This document shows positions 35,307-44,761 of a stretch of 64,000 nucleotides of DNA, piece by piece. Below the pieces are notes generated by a model. It searched no databases. It saw only the letters and a program-made list of their open reading frames with translations, and was not told the origin of the DNA. This DNA is from a halophilic archaeon SHRA6. GTDB lineage: Archaea; Halobacteriota; Halobacteria; Halobacteriales; Haloferacaceae. Position 1 is the first letter of the stretch. Each line of letters opens with the position of its first letter. The DNA is taken from contig SOPS01000001.1 of assembly GCA_005239175.1 (NCBI GenBank), positions 1,054,001-1,118,000 of the forward strand. Direction: 5' to 3'. The position numbers were made by a program, and so were the translations under genes.

Positions 35307-36068
35307 TTACGCGACGCTTCTGCTCTCGATGACAATACCGGTTCCAGATCGGACCGAGTAGCCGATTGTGTCCCCAACTTGTTCGCCCATCCCAGCGAAC
35401 CGTTTGACCTGGACCTGCCGGCGGATGTCGTTGCCAACTTCCACCATCTGCAGTTCGAGGTAGACATCGGCGATCGATCGGAACGGCCCGATCGCCTCGT
35501 CGTCGACCGCGGATGGATCGACGGTCAACACGATGATCTTCCCCGAAGAGATGATATCTCTGAAAAACGAGATAATCTCCAACGCGGCTTGGCGCTCCTC
35601 ATTTTGTCTGACGAGCGCCTCGAACGTCGGGTCATTGCGGAGGATTGCGTCGAACGTGTCAATAATGACGACGTCTGGCTCCCACATCGTTTCGGCCTCC
35701 ATGAGACGTTTGAGGAGTTTCTTTCGCTCCCCATCACCGCCAGATCCGGTCAGTGCACCCGCGCTGTCGATGTCGGCGTGAAGAAACAACAGCTGCTCGT
35801 TGAGAAGCGGCTTCACAACGTCGTATGAAAGTGAATGCATCTGGTCGATAAAGCCACTGACGGTCAACTCAGTCGACAACATTGTGACCGAGGCGCCGGT
35901 TTGACAGAACCCGTAGCTGAACCGCTGAGAGATGGCGCTTTTGCCCGCCCCGTAGTCGCCTTCCATGAGGACGATACTGCCGTGGGGGATTCCACCACCG
36001 AGTTCCTTGTTCAGCCGATCGTGGTCGTCCAATCCTAGTGAAATTAGGTTGCGTCGTGCGGTACTCAT
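35307..36068 (-). CDS. arlH: Archaellum KaiC-like ATP-binding protein ArlH (FlaH)
   Basis: 253 residues from ATG 36068, overlapping the arlG stop by 4 bp (ATGA). RecA/KaiC fold with Walker A GDYGAGKS at 37-44 and Walker [12 protein letters not shown]. ArlH binds ATP and docks onto ArlI; it is usually not a strong ATPase. Family identity is clear from [19 protein letters not shown] and from position between arlG and arlI. Confidence 0.95.
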   Translation of the reverse strand: MSTARRNLISLGLDDHDRLNKELGGGIPHGSIVLMEGDYGAGKSAISQRFSYGFCQTGASVTMLSTELTVSGFIDQMHSLSYDVVKPLLNEQLLFLHADIDSAGALTGSGGDGERKKLLKRLMEAETMWEPDVVIIDTFDAILRNDPTFEALVRQNEERQAALEIISFFRDIISSGKIIVLTVDPSAVDDEAIGPFRSIADVYLELQMVEVGNDIRRQVQVKRFAGMGEQVGDTIGYSVRSGTGIVIESRSVA

Positions 36069-36526
36069 GCTCTGAATTCGAATATTTCCTCGTCGCCGTT
36101 GACTGTGAGGAACAGTCGGTTGTCCGTCTCGATTCCCGTATCCGAAACCGTGATCGCAACCACCTCTTCGGGCCGCCACACGTCGGGATTGTCACTGTCT
36201 GAGACGAGTTCGATATCAAGGTCGCCCCCGGTCTTGTACTCGCCGTTTAACAGGACGTCGACGGCCGATCCACGGACCGGTATGGTCTGTGAGCCGGTGT
36301 TGCGAACGTAGATGGTGACGGTTGCTGCAGATTCGTTGTGAACGTCGCTTTTTGGATCGCTGATGACAGTTACATCTGTCCGAACCTGTTGGCTCACGTC
36401 GAGGCTACCGTCTTGAACCGCATTCGACACCCGATCGACCCCGGTGGTCAACGTCCCGACGACACCGGCGGCGACGACGAGACTCGCAACAAAGATGATG
36501 AGATGAGACGTTGAAACGCTCGCCAT
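36065..36526 (-). CDS. arlG: Archaellum anchor ArlG (FlaG)
   Basis: 153 residues. One N-terminal hydrophobic helix ([20 protein letters not shown]) resembling a type IV-pilin-like anchor, then a beta-sandwich domain ([20 protein letters not shown]). ArlF/ArlG form the stator anchored to the S-layer. The stop overlaps arlH by 4 bp. Confidence 0.93.
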   Translation of the reverse strand: MASVSTSHLIIFVASLVVAAGVVGTLTTGVDRVSNAVQDGSLDVSQQVRTDVTVISDPKSDVHNESAATVTIYVRNTGSQTIPVRGSAVDVLLNGEYKTGGDLDIELVSDSDNPDVWRPEEVVAITVSDTGIETDNRLFLTVNGDEEIFEFRA

Positions 36527-36529
36527 CGG

Positions 36530-36976
36530 TCAGGGACCTCCGTCGATCGTACTGGAGACACGAATGCCGTGGTCGGTGACGACGGTCACTCGCGCTGGTT
36601 CAGTGTCAACAGTCGCTTGAATCTCCAGCGCTTCACTCGGTAGCCACAGACCCGTGGTCTCGTTGTCCTCCACGGCCGTCGTTGTTGTATTCATGTATTG
36701 GTTATCGATGAGCAGGTCGACTGTCTCGACAGACAGCGCCGTGGCACCGGTGTTTGTAACAGTGACGGTGACCGTCCACTCGTCACCCCCGTCCTGTTTT
36801 GTCGCGTTCTGCAATTCGATCTCAGTGTTTTGCTGGTCGAGGAATCGATCGGTCCGGTCGGATTCAGCGCCCGAAACCGCCTCGAGTCCGTTCGCCATCG
36901 TCGGGTAAAACATCCCGAACGCGAGGAACAACCCCACGATGACGATTCCAGTCGAGGCACTGACACTGAATCCCAT
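36530..36976 (-). CDS. arlF: Archaellum stator ArlF (FlaF)
   Basis: 148 residues: N-terminal hydrophobic helix (TGIVIVGLFLAFGMFYPTM) followed by an immunoglobulin-like domain (WTVTVTVTNTGATALSVETV) that in other archaea binds the S-layer. It is 3 bp upstream of arlG on the same strand. Repeated N-x-T/S sites (NATK no; NTTTT, NETT) suggest glycosylation. Confidence 0.93.
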   Translation of the reverse strand: MGFSVSASTGIVIVGLFLAFGMFYPTMANGLEAVSGAESDRTDRFLDQQNTEIELQNATKQDGGDEWTVTVTVTNTGATALSVETVDLLIDNQYMNTTTTAVEDNETTGLWLPSEALEIQATVDTEPARVTVVTDHGIRVSSTIDGGP

Positions 36977-36994
36977 ATGTTGTCTATATCGATG

Positions 36995-38431
36995 TTAGAA
37001 CTCACCGTTGTTTCCAGCCTGTCCAGACAACGTATCCCAGCGATCGAGGATGACCGATGTCGCGGTCGTCCCGTTGAGCTGCATGATATATTTGAGACTC
37101 TTGATGTGGTGGTTGCGCGCTAAGTGTTCAGTTCCGGGTCTGTCGACTTTGTTGCGATCGATGTCGCCAAAGCCCGAAAGGAACGATCGAAGCTGGTCGG
37201 CCACATCGGCGCCGATCCACTCGATTCGTTCGTAGTAGTTCACCGCTCGGGCGGCGTCGGTGACCGTCGATTTGCCGACGAGGAATTCGAGCCACTCCAT
37301 CACAACGAGGTCGCCGACGTAGTCGCCAGGAAGCTCAGTGAGGTATGGCTTTTCGCCGCCGCTTGAGAGCTGGTCAGGGCTAACGAACTGGAAGCTGCCA
37401 GCGGCGCTTGCCTTGCCACGGGCGTCCTCAGGCTCAAATCCGTCGCCAGTGTGATCAGCCGTTGTGGGTTCAGGCTCGGGCTCTGGATCGGCTTCGGTCT
37501 CGATCGACGGCGATCCAGCCGAGGAACCGTTTTCAATCGGATCGCCGAAATCGTCGCCGAAGGTATCGTCTTCGAAGCCCTCCTCAGCAAAGTCACCGAG
37601 TCCATCGTCATCCGTCTCCTCCTCGAGCGTATCGTCAAAGCTCTCGTCATCATCGGCCCACTCGGCCTCGCCGGAATCGTACTCTTCTTTCAGTTCACTA
37701 AACGTCTTACCGCCGGAGTCAGTTTGGTCGCTCATCTCTTCTGATTCAAGGTCGTCGCCGAACTCGTCGGCATTGTCTTCGGCGAGCTCCTCGTCAAAGA
37801 AGCCCTCCGCATCAGCACTCATAATTGATTCATCCACCTCCTCGGCGTCGGCCGCCTCATCGTTGTCACCCGAGTCGAACAACCCCAGCGACCCCTCGCC
37901 ACCGAGGTCAAAATCCCCCCCGGTATCGTCGACAAAAGGGTTGATCCCGCGGGTGACCATCTCGTAGATGTCCAACAGGTTTCGGATGTCTTCTTCGACA
38001 TCCTCAACCCGGCCAGATATCTCCTCGTTTTCACTGCGAACGGTGTTGACCGTCGAGGAGAGACTACCGACCTCGTTTTCGAGTTCGTCGACTTTGTGTT
38101 CGAGTTCGTCGAGCGCGGCACCACCGTCGTCGCCGCCGTCTAACCCGCCCATACCGTCATCGAAGCCGTCCATGTCGTCGAAGTCGTCGAAGCCACCGCC
38201 CATATCACCGAAGGCGCCGCCACCCGCGTCGTCCATCAATGCGTCACCACCGGTGCCGTCGGTGTCAGACCCGTCGGTATCGCCGTTATCCAGGATGCGT
38301 TCGAGAATGCTGGCACCAACTATCCCGACAGAGCCGAACGCAACCGGCCCGAACAGTATCTGTTCGATACCGCCCAGGCCTCCGCCAGACAGCGCCGGGA
38401 GCGTACTCACAAGCGACAAACCGAGGCCCAT
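36995..38431 (-). CDS. arlCDE: Fused archaellum adaptor ArlC-D-E (FlaCDE)
   Basis: 478 residues from ATG 38431 (a TTG four codons earlier is possible). Order: short hydrophobic N-terminus (to about 45), Asp/Gly-rich linker, coiled coil (ALDELEHKVDELENEVGSLS), the ArlC/E motif LLDIYEMVTRGINPFVDD near 155, a long acidic disordered linker (to about 360), and a C-terminal ArlD/E domain (LPGDYVGDLVVMEWLEFLVG, then YYERIEWIGADVADQL). These proteins couple the motor to chemotaxis signalling. In many haloarchaea they are separate arlCE and arlD genes. Confidence 0.93.
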   Translation of the reverse strand: MGLGLSLVSTLPALSGGGLGGIEQILFGPVAFGSVGIVGASILERILDNGDTDGSDTDGTGGDALMDDAGGGAFGDMGGGFDDFDDMDGFDDGMGGLDGGDDGGAALDELEHKVDELENEVGSLSSTVNTVRSENEEISGRVEDVEEDIRNLLDIYEMVTRGINPFVDDTGGDFDLGGEGSLGLFDSGDNDEAADAEEVDESIMSADAEGFFDEELAEDNADEFGDDLESEEMSDQTDSGGKTFSELKEEYDSGEAEWADDDESFDDTLEEETDDDGLGDFAEEGFEDDTFGDDFGDPIENGSSAGSPSIETEADPEPEPEPTTADHTGDGFEPEDARGKASAAGSFQFVSPDQLSSGGEKPYLTELPGDYVGDLVVMEWLEFLVGKSTVTDAARAVNYYERIEWIGADVADQLRSFLSGFGDIDRNKVDRPGTEHLARNHHIKSLKYIMQLNGTTATSVILDRWDTLSGQAGNNGEF

Positions 38432-38548
38432 TATCAGAGACAACTCTGGGTACGTACTTCAAAGCATCTCTCCGAATTTCATCGTTGAGATTTACAACAA
38501 TAGCCAGCGAAAAAACGGAGCAGTTGCGAACGCCACGACACACGACCA

Positions 38549-39061
38549 CTACGACAGCGTTTTTGTACTCCCATCCGCGGTTCGGACCGCCAGCGACTGC
38601 TCGGCCGGCCGGAAGGCGATCGAACGGCCGTGAGAACCGCCGACATCCACATCGACGATTGGAATCGACCGAGACGAGAGGATGCGTCTGGCGGCATCAA
38701 TGTTTCGAGCACCAATGCTGTCGTCTCCACCGGAAAATTCGAGCATCTGGCTGCCGCCGACCAGCCACGACTGCAGCCGCGTTGGGTCTCCCCCAGCAGC
38801 CTCAATCTCTGAGACGAGTGCGTCAATCCCGGTATCGACGAACTTTGGTGGTTTCGAATCACGAGCCTCCGATGCCCGTGGTAACATCGCATGAAGCAGC
38901 CCTGACACGCCCTGTTTTGGGTCGAACAGGACAACTGCCAGACAGGACCCGAGGCCACTGGTAATGAGCTGTGTGTCGTCGGTGACAACGGCTAGATCAG
39001 CGATCCCGACCTTTTCACGGGAGGCGTGTCGATTGTCCGTGCCGACCAGATCAGTGGCCAC
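38549..39061 (-). CDS. cheD: Chemoreceptor glutamine deamidase CheD
   Basis: 170 residues, GTG start two bases after the cheC stop (39064). Catalytic cysteine in LGSCLAVVLFD and histidine in GLLHAML, matching the CheD Cys/His/Thr site (GGSQML, GARNIDAARRIL). Deamidates receptor glutamines and stimulates CheC. A 117-bp gap separates it from arlCDE downstream on the same strand. Confidence 0.95.
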   Translation of the reverse strand: MATDLVGTDNRHASREKVGIADLAVVTDDTQLITSGLGSCLAVVLFDPKQGVSGLLHAMLPRASEARDSKPPKFVDTGIDALVSEIEAAGGDPTRLQSWLVGGSQMLEFSGGDDSIGARNIDAARRILSSRSIPIVDVDVGGSHGRSIAFRPAEQSLAVRTADGSTKTLS

Positions 39062-39063
39062 AG

Positions 39064-40236
39064 TTACCCCGCAGGCAACGCAGAGAGGGTTTTTGCGAGT
39101 TCGCGCTCATCGGGAAGCGCGTAAATGTCACACTGGCCAGTTCGGCCGTCCAGTTCAATTGTCGAGTCGATAACGAACGCGTACTCTTGTCGTTGCCCGA
39201 GTTTCGCGACGACAGGACTCATGATCGACGAGCTCATATCGTGGATGTAGTTGGGCGGAGAGTGCTCGATGCTCGTCCCCAATACGTTCGCCCACCCGTC
39301 GATGAAGCCGCTTGTCATGATATTGCCGAGCTCTTTGACCGCTCCTTCGGTCATTGGCCCGATTCCGTCTTCAGCCATCCCGCCGGGCATCATCGCTTCG
39401 GCAACACTCCCAGCAGAGAGTTCGTCGAACAGAATGACAAGATAGCCGCTCGGCATTCCAGAGAGAGCAAACACGACACCGACCGAGCGATCGTCGCCGA
39501 CCTTCGCAGGGACGTCAGCCAGGGGCACAAACCTGATTTGGCTGACGTTGACATCGGTAGCTATCCCCGTCATCATCCCGATCTGTTCGGCGGCGCGGTG
39601 GGCTCCGCGCTTTGCGAGGCCGTCGAACGCCCGGAGCTTGTTCGCTGGAATCGCTGGCTCTGTTGGACTCCGTGAGAGCATCTGGACGAATTCGCCGTAT
39701 TCTGGAAGCATGTAGATCGAAAAATCGAGATTTTCGTTCAGCGCTTCGAGACGGCTTTCGAACAAAAAGACGCCCTTGTCACCGGCCGCCCGAATCGTCT
39801 CGCGAGGGAGAATTCGGGTGCCCTGCGCCTCTAGATATGTCGGCGGCGTCATATTGATCGCCTCTCCGAGGTGATTTGCCCACCCGTCGATGAAGCCGCC
39901 GATCATAATGTTGCCCAGTTCTGAAACGCCGCTTTGGGCGAGCGATCGGTCCGCTCCGGACGTATCTAACAGCAGCGACTGCAACGTCTGTGCGTTCGAT
40001 CGCTCGAAGGCAAGAACAGTCTCACCAGCCAACCCACCTGCGAGGCCAACCTGAACGCCAACGAACTCGTATCCGCTGAACGTCTCCGCAAGCACCTCGT
40101 TCGTCACGAGACTCACATCAGTCACCTCGACGGTGATGTCGGTCCCGGTGAGTTGGCTGAGCGATCGGGCAGCGCGCTTGGCGCCGTTCGAGGCAAGCCG
40201 GTTGAACTGGCCAAGTTCGCGGATGTCGAGTCTCAT
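39064..40236 (-). CDS. cheC: Two-domain CheC phosphatase
   Basis: 390 residues with two CheC domains (about 1-195 and 196-390). Each keeps the phosphatase signature: ELGNIMIGGFIDGWANHL with P in MTPP about 20 residues on, and ELGNIMTSGFIDGWANVL with P in HSPP. Both active sites look intact, so this protein would dephosphorylate CheY-P. The cheY stop (40237) is one base before this start, an overlap-free tandem. Confidence 0.93.
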   Translation of the reverse strand: MRLDIRELGQFNRLASNGAKRAARSLSQLTGTDITVEVTDVSLVTNEVLAETFSGYEFVGVQVGLAGGLAGETVLAFERSNAQTLQSLLLDTSGADRSLAQSGVSELGNIMIGGFIDGWANHLGEAINMTPPTYLEAQGTRILPRETIRAAGDKGVFLFESRLEALNENLDFSIYMLPEYGEFVQMLSRSPTEPAIPANKLRAFDGLAKRGAHRAAEQIGMMTGIATDVNVSQIRFVPLADVPAKVGDDRSVGVVFALSGMPSGYLVILFDELSAGSVAEAMMPGGMAEDGIGPMTEGAVKELGNIMTSGFIDGWANVLGTSIEHSPPNYIHDMSSSIMSPVVAKLGQRQEYAFVIDSTIELDGRTGQCDIYALPDERELAKTLSALPAG

Positions 40237-40599
40237 CTACGCGGGGACCACGTCGTTGATAGCATCGAGAACGTTCGGCTTCTGGAACGGCTTCGTGATG
40301 TATCCGTCCGCGCCAGCTTTGATCGCTTCTTTCATTTTTTCTTCCTGGCCAACGCTGGTACACATGATCACCTTCGCGTTGGGGTCGCTCTGGGTGATTT
40401 CCGTGGTCGCTTCGATGCCGCTTCGGATTGGCATCACGATGTCCATCATGACGATATCCGGGCGTTCCTGTTCGTAGAGGTTGACAGCCTCGACCCCGTT
40501 TTCGGCCTCTCCGACAATCTCGAAGTCGTCGGCGAGGATCTCCCGGAGGAGGTTGCGCATAAACTCCGAGTCGTCTGCGATAAGCACTCGCTTCGGCAT
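40237..40599 (-). CDS. cheY: Response regulator CheY
   Basis: 120 residues, single receiver domain: acidic pocket D9-D10, phosphoacceptor D53 (VMMDIVMP), T81 (IMCTSVG) and K103 (YITKPFQKP). Signals from CheA to the archaellum through CheF-type adaptors; neither CheA nor CheF is in this window. It is the first of the cheY-cheC-cheD run. Confidence 0.96.
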   Translation of the reverse strand: MPKRVLIADDSEFMRNLLREILADDFEIVGEAENGVEAVNLYEQERPDIVMMDIVMPIRSGIEATTEITQSDPNAKVIMCTSVGQEEKMKEAIKAGADGYITKPFQKPNVLDAINDVVPA

Positions 40600-40669
40600 A
40601 TATTCTACAGAGGCGATGGATCCCGTTTAAACGCTCGCCCACGATTATCATCGCTGAGAAGTAGGGTCG

Positions 40670-41341
40670 TCAGTCGGTTTTTGATGGTGGGACGGCCATG
40701 TATCCCTCCGTGCGGACCGCCTGAAGGAGGTCTGCGATCGAGTCCTCGGGCGTGAGCCCGTGGCGTTTGACGAGCGTATACACGCTTTGGACTGGGTACT
40801 GTACTTCCATGTCGGTTGCCGCAAGGAGGATCCCGACTACGCGCTCTGGCGGCAGGTCGTCGGTCGCCTGGTCGGCATACCACCGCAGCATCGACTCGAG
40901 CGCCTCACCGATGTCGTTCGATGCCGCACGCGTCCGCTTGACATTTCCTTCCATGTCAACGGTCAGATCGAAGCCATACTGCCCACGGTTTCGCGCGAAT
41001 GACCTGGCAAGCCACCGGCTCACATCCTGAGCAGAGATTTCCGGAGCGTCTGTCGATCGAGCCGGAGACGATCCCGCAGACGGTCCGCTGGGAGGATCGT
41101 GGCCGGGTGCCTCCGATCGCGCACTCCGAGACGCTGGCGACGCCTCGTCGTCGCGATCGCGCTGGAGCCAGTCTTGGCGTTCGATCGACTCGGGATCGAC
41201 TCGTGGTTTGCTTCCATCCGGCGAGACGACGTAGCGGCCGTCGTCGATCTCGGCGACCTCCTCACGGCGGGAGATGTCCAGTTCATCGGGGTCGAGAACC
41301 GATCGGCGCTGTTTGTTGTTATTGTTGTCGTCGGATGGCAT
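40670..41341 (-). CDS. Archaellum-cluster protein of unknown function
   Basis: 223 residues. The N-terminal 90 residues are charged and disordered (DNNNNKQRRSVLDPDELDIS, RQDWLQRDRDDEASP), then a compact helical domain from about 105 (QDVSRWLARSFARNRGQYGF, ALESMLRWYADQATDD), ending in MAVPPSKTD. I recognise no named family; its place between archaellins and cheY in the same orientation argues for a motility/chemotaxis function, perhaps an adaptor. Confidence 0.8.
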   Translation of the reverse strand: MPSDDNNNNKQRRSVLDPDELDISRREEVAEIDDGRYVVSPDGSKPRVDPESIERQDWLQRDRDDEASPASRSARSEAPGHDPPSGPSAGSSPARSTDAPEISAQDVSRWLARSFARNRGQYGFDLTVDMEGNVKRTRAASNDIGEALESMLRWYADQATDDLPPERVVGILLAATDMEVQYPVQSVYTLVKRHGLTPEDSIADLLQAVRTEGYMAVPPSKTD

Positions 41342-41397
41342 GGCTCTGGGTGTCTGTTGGGGCTGTAATAAAAAGGTGTTACTGCGATCGTAGGGGG

Positions 41398-42033
41398 TTA
41401 GAGGCGGTACGTCTCGTCGTTTTCGATCGTGCTCGGTGCACGCTTTTCAACGAATGCCGTGCCGCCAGATGCGGTCGTGACACTCACCGTGACCGTATTG
41501 CCGGTATCGAGTGCCGCATCTGAGCTGATGTCGGAGAGATCGAACACGAGCTGTGCTCGATCGCTGGAATCAGCGAGTGAGCCGTCGTCTGCGCCTTGGA
41601 CGTCCACGATTGAGAAGCTACCAGATCCAATCGTACCGCTGGATGGATCGACCAGGTCACCTTCGGTGAAGCTACCTGCGCCGTCGTGTGTCAGCGTATC
41701 TGATTCACCGTTCGCAAAGACCTCGATAATTCCGTTCGTTAGGTCGATGTCATCTGCGCCGGGACTCCGGAAAACAGTGAGCCGGATTCGATCGATCTCA
41801 CCCTCAGTGAGATTATTACTCCCGTTACCGGCAGTTCCAGTTACCGTCGATACCTGCACGCGGTCGCTCACCTGTGAGGAGCTCTCTTCACCCGTTGCCT
41901 CTGCCTGCGCTTGTAAGAAGCCAGCCGTGTTGATCAACACCCCAGCCGCGATCGCCGCGACTAACACCATCGCGATGAACACGATGAGGGTGCCGATCCC
42001 CACCTGACCTCTGTCGGTTGTAGTTTCGAACAT
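41398..42033 (-). CDS. Archaellin, fifth copy
   Basis: 211 residues from ATG 42033; the open frame continues to 42096, but a TATA element lies just upstream of that ATG, so translation at 42033 fits. Class III signal peptide (DRGQ then hydrophobic [20 protein letters not shown]), cleaved by the prepilin/prearchaellin peptidase after Q. Variable surface region 75-175, and conserved C-terminus ending [18 protein letters not shown]. It is separated from the other four by 162 bp with its own promoter. Confidence 0.94.
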   Translation of the reverse strand: MFETTTDRGQVGIGTLIVFIAMVLVAAIAAGVLINTAGFLQAQAEATGEESSSQVSDRVQVSTVTGTAGNGSNNLTEGEIDRIRLTVFRSPGADDIDLTNGIIEVFANGESDTLTHDGAGSFTEGDLVDPSSGTIGSGSFSIVDVQGADDGSLADSSDRAQLVFDLSDISSDAALDTGNTVTVSVTTASGGTAFVEKRAPSTIENDETYRL

Positions 42034-42099
42034 AGTTCGATTGTCCCAACGCGCCGGTGACGACCCGCTAGGCGGTAGCGATGAGTTAATTTTCATCTG

Positions 42100-42107
42100 A
42101 TATAAAA
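42100..42107 (-). promoter_or_regulatory. TATA element before the fifth archaellin
   Basis: TATAAAAC on the plus strand (GTTTTATA on the minus strand) inside a 162-bp AT-rich gap lies about 70 bp upstream of the ATG at 42033, giving a leader of roughly 45 nt. The gap between the other archaellin genes is 9-28 bp. Confidence 0.5.
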
Positions 42108-42195
42108 CAAGAGTTTAAAATATCAGTTTAGATAATTTGACAGTAAACACAGCGCACCATACAGGTGAAAAAATCAAAATAGCGATCGGACAGCG

Positions 42196-42864
42196 CTACA
42201 GCCGGTACGTCTGTCCGGATTCGATCGTGCTCGGTGCCCGCTTTTCGACGAACGCCGTGCCACCGGAAGCGGTCGTGATGCTGATCGTCACCGTGTTGCC
42301 CTCCTGAAGGGTCGCCTCGTCGTTGATGTTGTCCAGGAAGAAGAACAGACTGGCGCGATCGCTGCTGTCCGAAAGCGACGCGTCGTCAGCATTCTGGATA
42401 TCCTGGATCCCGAAGTCAGAGCCATCGTTGGTGGTGAAGGTACCACTACTGTTCTCGCCAGCGGTGACGTCATCGCTGGCAGGGATCACGTCACTCTCGT
42501 CGCTACCGACGAAGGTGAGCGTGTCCGATTCGCCGTTCGCAAACACCTCGATGATCACGTTCGTCAGATCAATATCGTCAGCCCCGGGGCTGCGCAACAC
42601 CGTCAGTTCGATCAAGCTGAGGTTAGAGGCATCCGCAACATCACTAGCAGTTTGATTGACCGCACTGCCGGTTACTGAGGAGACCTGGACCCGATCGCTG
42701 ACTTGTTCTGAACTCTCTTCGCCTGTCGCTTCTGCTTGTGCCTGCAAGAAGCCAGCCGTGTTGATCAACACCCCAGCCGCGATCGCCGCGACTAACACCA
42801 TCGCAATGAATACGATGAGCGTGCCGATTCCCACCTGACCCCTATCAGTATCGTTTGTAAACAT
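42196..42864 (-). CDS. Archaellin, fourth copy
   Basis: 222 residues. N-terminus [20 protein letters not shown] and C-terminus [18 protein letters not shown] are nearly identical to the other copies. The variable region carries [13 protein letters not shown] and a serine/aspartate-rich surface. N-x-S/T sequons (NQTAS, NLSL, NSSG) suggest N-glycosylation, as known for haloarchaeal archaellins. The first four genes are close-packed, 24 bp from the next. Confidence 0.94.
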   Translation of the reverse strand: MFTNDTDRGQVGIGTLIVFIAMVLVAAIAAGVLINTAGFLQAQAEATGEESSEQVSDRVQVSSVTGSAVNQTASDVADASNLSLIELTVLRSPGADDIDLTNVIIEVFANGESDTLTFVGSDESDVIPASDDVTAGENSSGTFTTNDGSDFGIQDIQNADDASLSDSSDRASLFFFLDNINDEATLQEGNTVTISITTASGGTAFVEKRAPSTIESGQTYRL

Positions 42865-42888
42865 GAGTATGGTTGTGTGTTGGTGATT

Positions 42889-43473
42889 TTATAGGAGGTA
42901 CGACTCGTCGGCGCTGAGCGTGCTCGGCGCGCGCTTTTCGACGAACGCCGTGCCACCGGCAGCGGTCGTGATCGTGACCGTTACCGAGTCACCCTCTTCG
43001 AGTGACTGTCCGTTGGCATCGAGGTTGACTGTCAACTCAGCCCGATCGCTGCTGTCCGCAAGCGTGTTGTCGGTCCCCTGAATCATCGATACGCTGAAGT
43101 TATTTGCATCTGCGGTGCCGGCGTCGAACGTCAGCGTCGAGGAGTTCCCGTTCGCAAACACCTCGACGATCGAGTTGTTGAGATCGATATTATCAGCACC
43201 AGGAGCACGCCGGACCGAGATGTCAAGCTGGTCGACGACATCGCCAGTCTCACCAGTCGCGTTCGTGTTACCCACGACCGAGATAACCTCAACCCGATCG
43301 CTGACTTGCTCTGAACTCTCTTCGCCTGTCGCCTCCGCCTGTGCCTGCAGGAAGCCAGCCGTGTTGATCAACACCCCAGCCGCAATTGCTGCGACCAGCA
43401 CCATCGCGATAAACACGATGAGCGTACCGATCCCCACCTGACCTCTGTCAGTGTCGTTTGTATTTGTGAACAT
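42889..43473 (-). CDS. Archaellin, third copy
   Basis: 194 residues, the shorter class. N-terminus [18 protein letters not shown], then the standard helix. Variable region with [27 protein letters not shown] and NNFSVS; C-terminus [18 protein letters not shown]. Several N-x-S/T sites. It follows the second copy by 9 bp. Confidence 0.94.
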   Translation of the reverse strand: MFTNTNDTDRGQVGIGTLIVFIAMVLVAAIAAGVLINTAGFLQAQAEATGEESSEQVSDRVEVISVVGNTNATGETGDVVDQLDISVRRAPGADNIDLNNSIVEVFANGNSSTLTFDAGTADANNFSVSMIQGTDNTLADSSDRAELTVNLDANGQSLEEGDSVTVTITTAAGGTAFVEKRAPSTLSADESYLL

Positions 43474-43482
43474 TGTTGCTAT

Positions 43483-44151
43483 CTACAGCCTAACCGTGGA
43501 TCCGTCTTCGATCGTGCTCGGGGCGCGTTTCTCGACGAATGCCGAGCCGCCGTCACCACTCGTGATCGTGATCGTGACCTGATCGCCTGGACCGAGCGTC
43601 TCGCCGACGTCGTTCATCAAGAACAGGAGTTTCGCCCTGTCGCTGGAATCAGAGAGTGTGTCGTTGCTGTCGCCTTGGATTCCCTGAATGACGAAGCCAG
43701 CGTCGCCGTTGTCATCGAAGGAACTCGGCGCGATATCTCCAGATCCGGTCCGATTCAGTTCTGCGCTCGGGCCGAATGTTTCACCGGTGTGGGTAAACGT
43801 CGAAGAGTTTCCTTCGGAGAATACCTCAACGATCGCGTTCGTTAAGTCGATATTATCCGCTCCCGGACTGCGGAATACCGAGATTTCGATTATATTCAGC
43901 TCCGAAATGTCGCTATCGAAGTCATCGTCAGTGGTATCATCCTCGGCAGCGACGCCGGCAACACTCGAGACCTGGACCCGATCGCTGACTTGCTCTGAAC
44001 TCTCTTCACCCGTTGCCTCTGCTTGCGCTTGGAGGAAGCCAGCCGTGTTGATTAACACCCCAGCCGCAATTGCTGCGACTAATACCATCGCGATGAACAC
44101 GATGAGCGTGCCGATCCCCACCTGACCTCTGTCAGTTTCTTGAGTAAACAT
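43483..44151 (-). CDS. Archaellin, second copy
   Basis: 222 residues. Short acidic leader METQ-type segment ending DRGQ, hydrophobic helix, then a variable region ([39 protein letters not shown]). Ends [18 protein letters not shown]. The acidic central part is longer than in the first copy. The next archaellin begins 9 bp after its stop. Confidence 0.94.
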   Translation of the reverse strand: MFTQETDRGQVGIGTLIVFIAMVLVAAIAAGVLINTAGFLQAQAEATGEESSEQVSDRVQVSSVAGVAAEDDTTDDDFDSDISELNIIEISVFRSPGADNIDLTNAIVEVFSEGNSSTFTHTGETFGPSAELNRTGSGDIAPSSFDDNGDAGFVIQGIQGDSNDTLSDSSDRAKLLFLMNDVGETLGPGDQVTITITSGDGGSAFVEKRAPSTIEDGSTVRL

Positions 44152-44179
44152 TGATTGTAAATTGTATTGTCAGTCTAGT

Positions 44180-44761
44180 TTACAACCGGTATGAATTGCC
44201 AGCCTCAACCGTGCTCGGGGCTCGTTTTTCAACGAACGCCGATCCACCGGCCGCAGTCGTGACGGTGACCGTCACTGAGTCTCCGGGCTCCAACTGAGCC
44301 GAATCAGCGACATCAGCGGAGAGATTGAACGCCAGCTCAGCGCGATCATCGCTGCTGCTCAGCGTTTCATCATCGTCACCCTGGATGTTGATAATCTCGA
44401 ACTCGCCGTCTGCAGAACCATTGGTCAGCGTTGCCGATTCACCGTTGGCAAACACCTCAATGATTACATTACTTAGATCGATGTCACCCGCACCGGGAGA
44501 GCGTCGAACAGAGAGGTTCAGTTCCTCAATTTTTTGTTCGCTGGCGTTTGCGGTCCCGACAACCGAAACGATATCAACCCGATCGCTGACCTGTTCTGAA
44601 CTCTCTTCACCCGTTGCCTCCGCTTGCGCTTGGAGGAAGCCGGCCGTGTTGATCAACACCCCAGCCGCAATTGCTGCGACCAGCACCATCGCAATAAACA
44701 CGATGAGGGTCCCGATCCCCACCTGACCTCGATCCTCCGACGTTGTGATTTTCTCGAACAT
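44180..44761 (-). CDS. Archaellin, first copy of the tandem
   Basis: 193 residues, first gene of the archaellin operon. N-terminus [20 protein letters not shown] with cleavage after Q. Variable part carries [20 protein letters not shown] and [20 protein letters not shown]. Ends [18 protein letters not shown]. Upstream lies a candidate promoter near 44811-44827. The paralogue series shares almost the same signal region and end. Confidence 0.94.
   Translation of the reverse strand: MFEKITTSEDRGQVGIGTLIVFIAMVLVAAIAAGVLINTAGFLQAQAEATGEESSEQVSDRVDIVSVVGTANASEQKIEELNLSVRRSPGAGDIDLSNVIIEVFANGESATLTNGSADGEFEIINIQGDDDETLSSSDDRAELAFNLSADVADSAQLEPGDSVTVTVTTAAGGSAFVEKRAPSTVEAGNSYRL

Noticed and set aside
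41429-44726. Plus-strand frames over the archaellins (LPVSSAASELMSERS and similar)
   Set aside because: Mirror frames of near-identical archaellin genes, hence appear repeatedly; no haloarchaeal composition.
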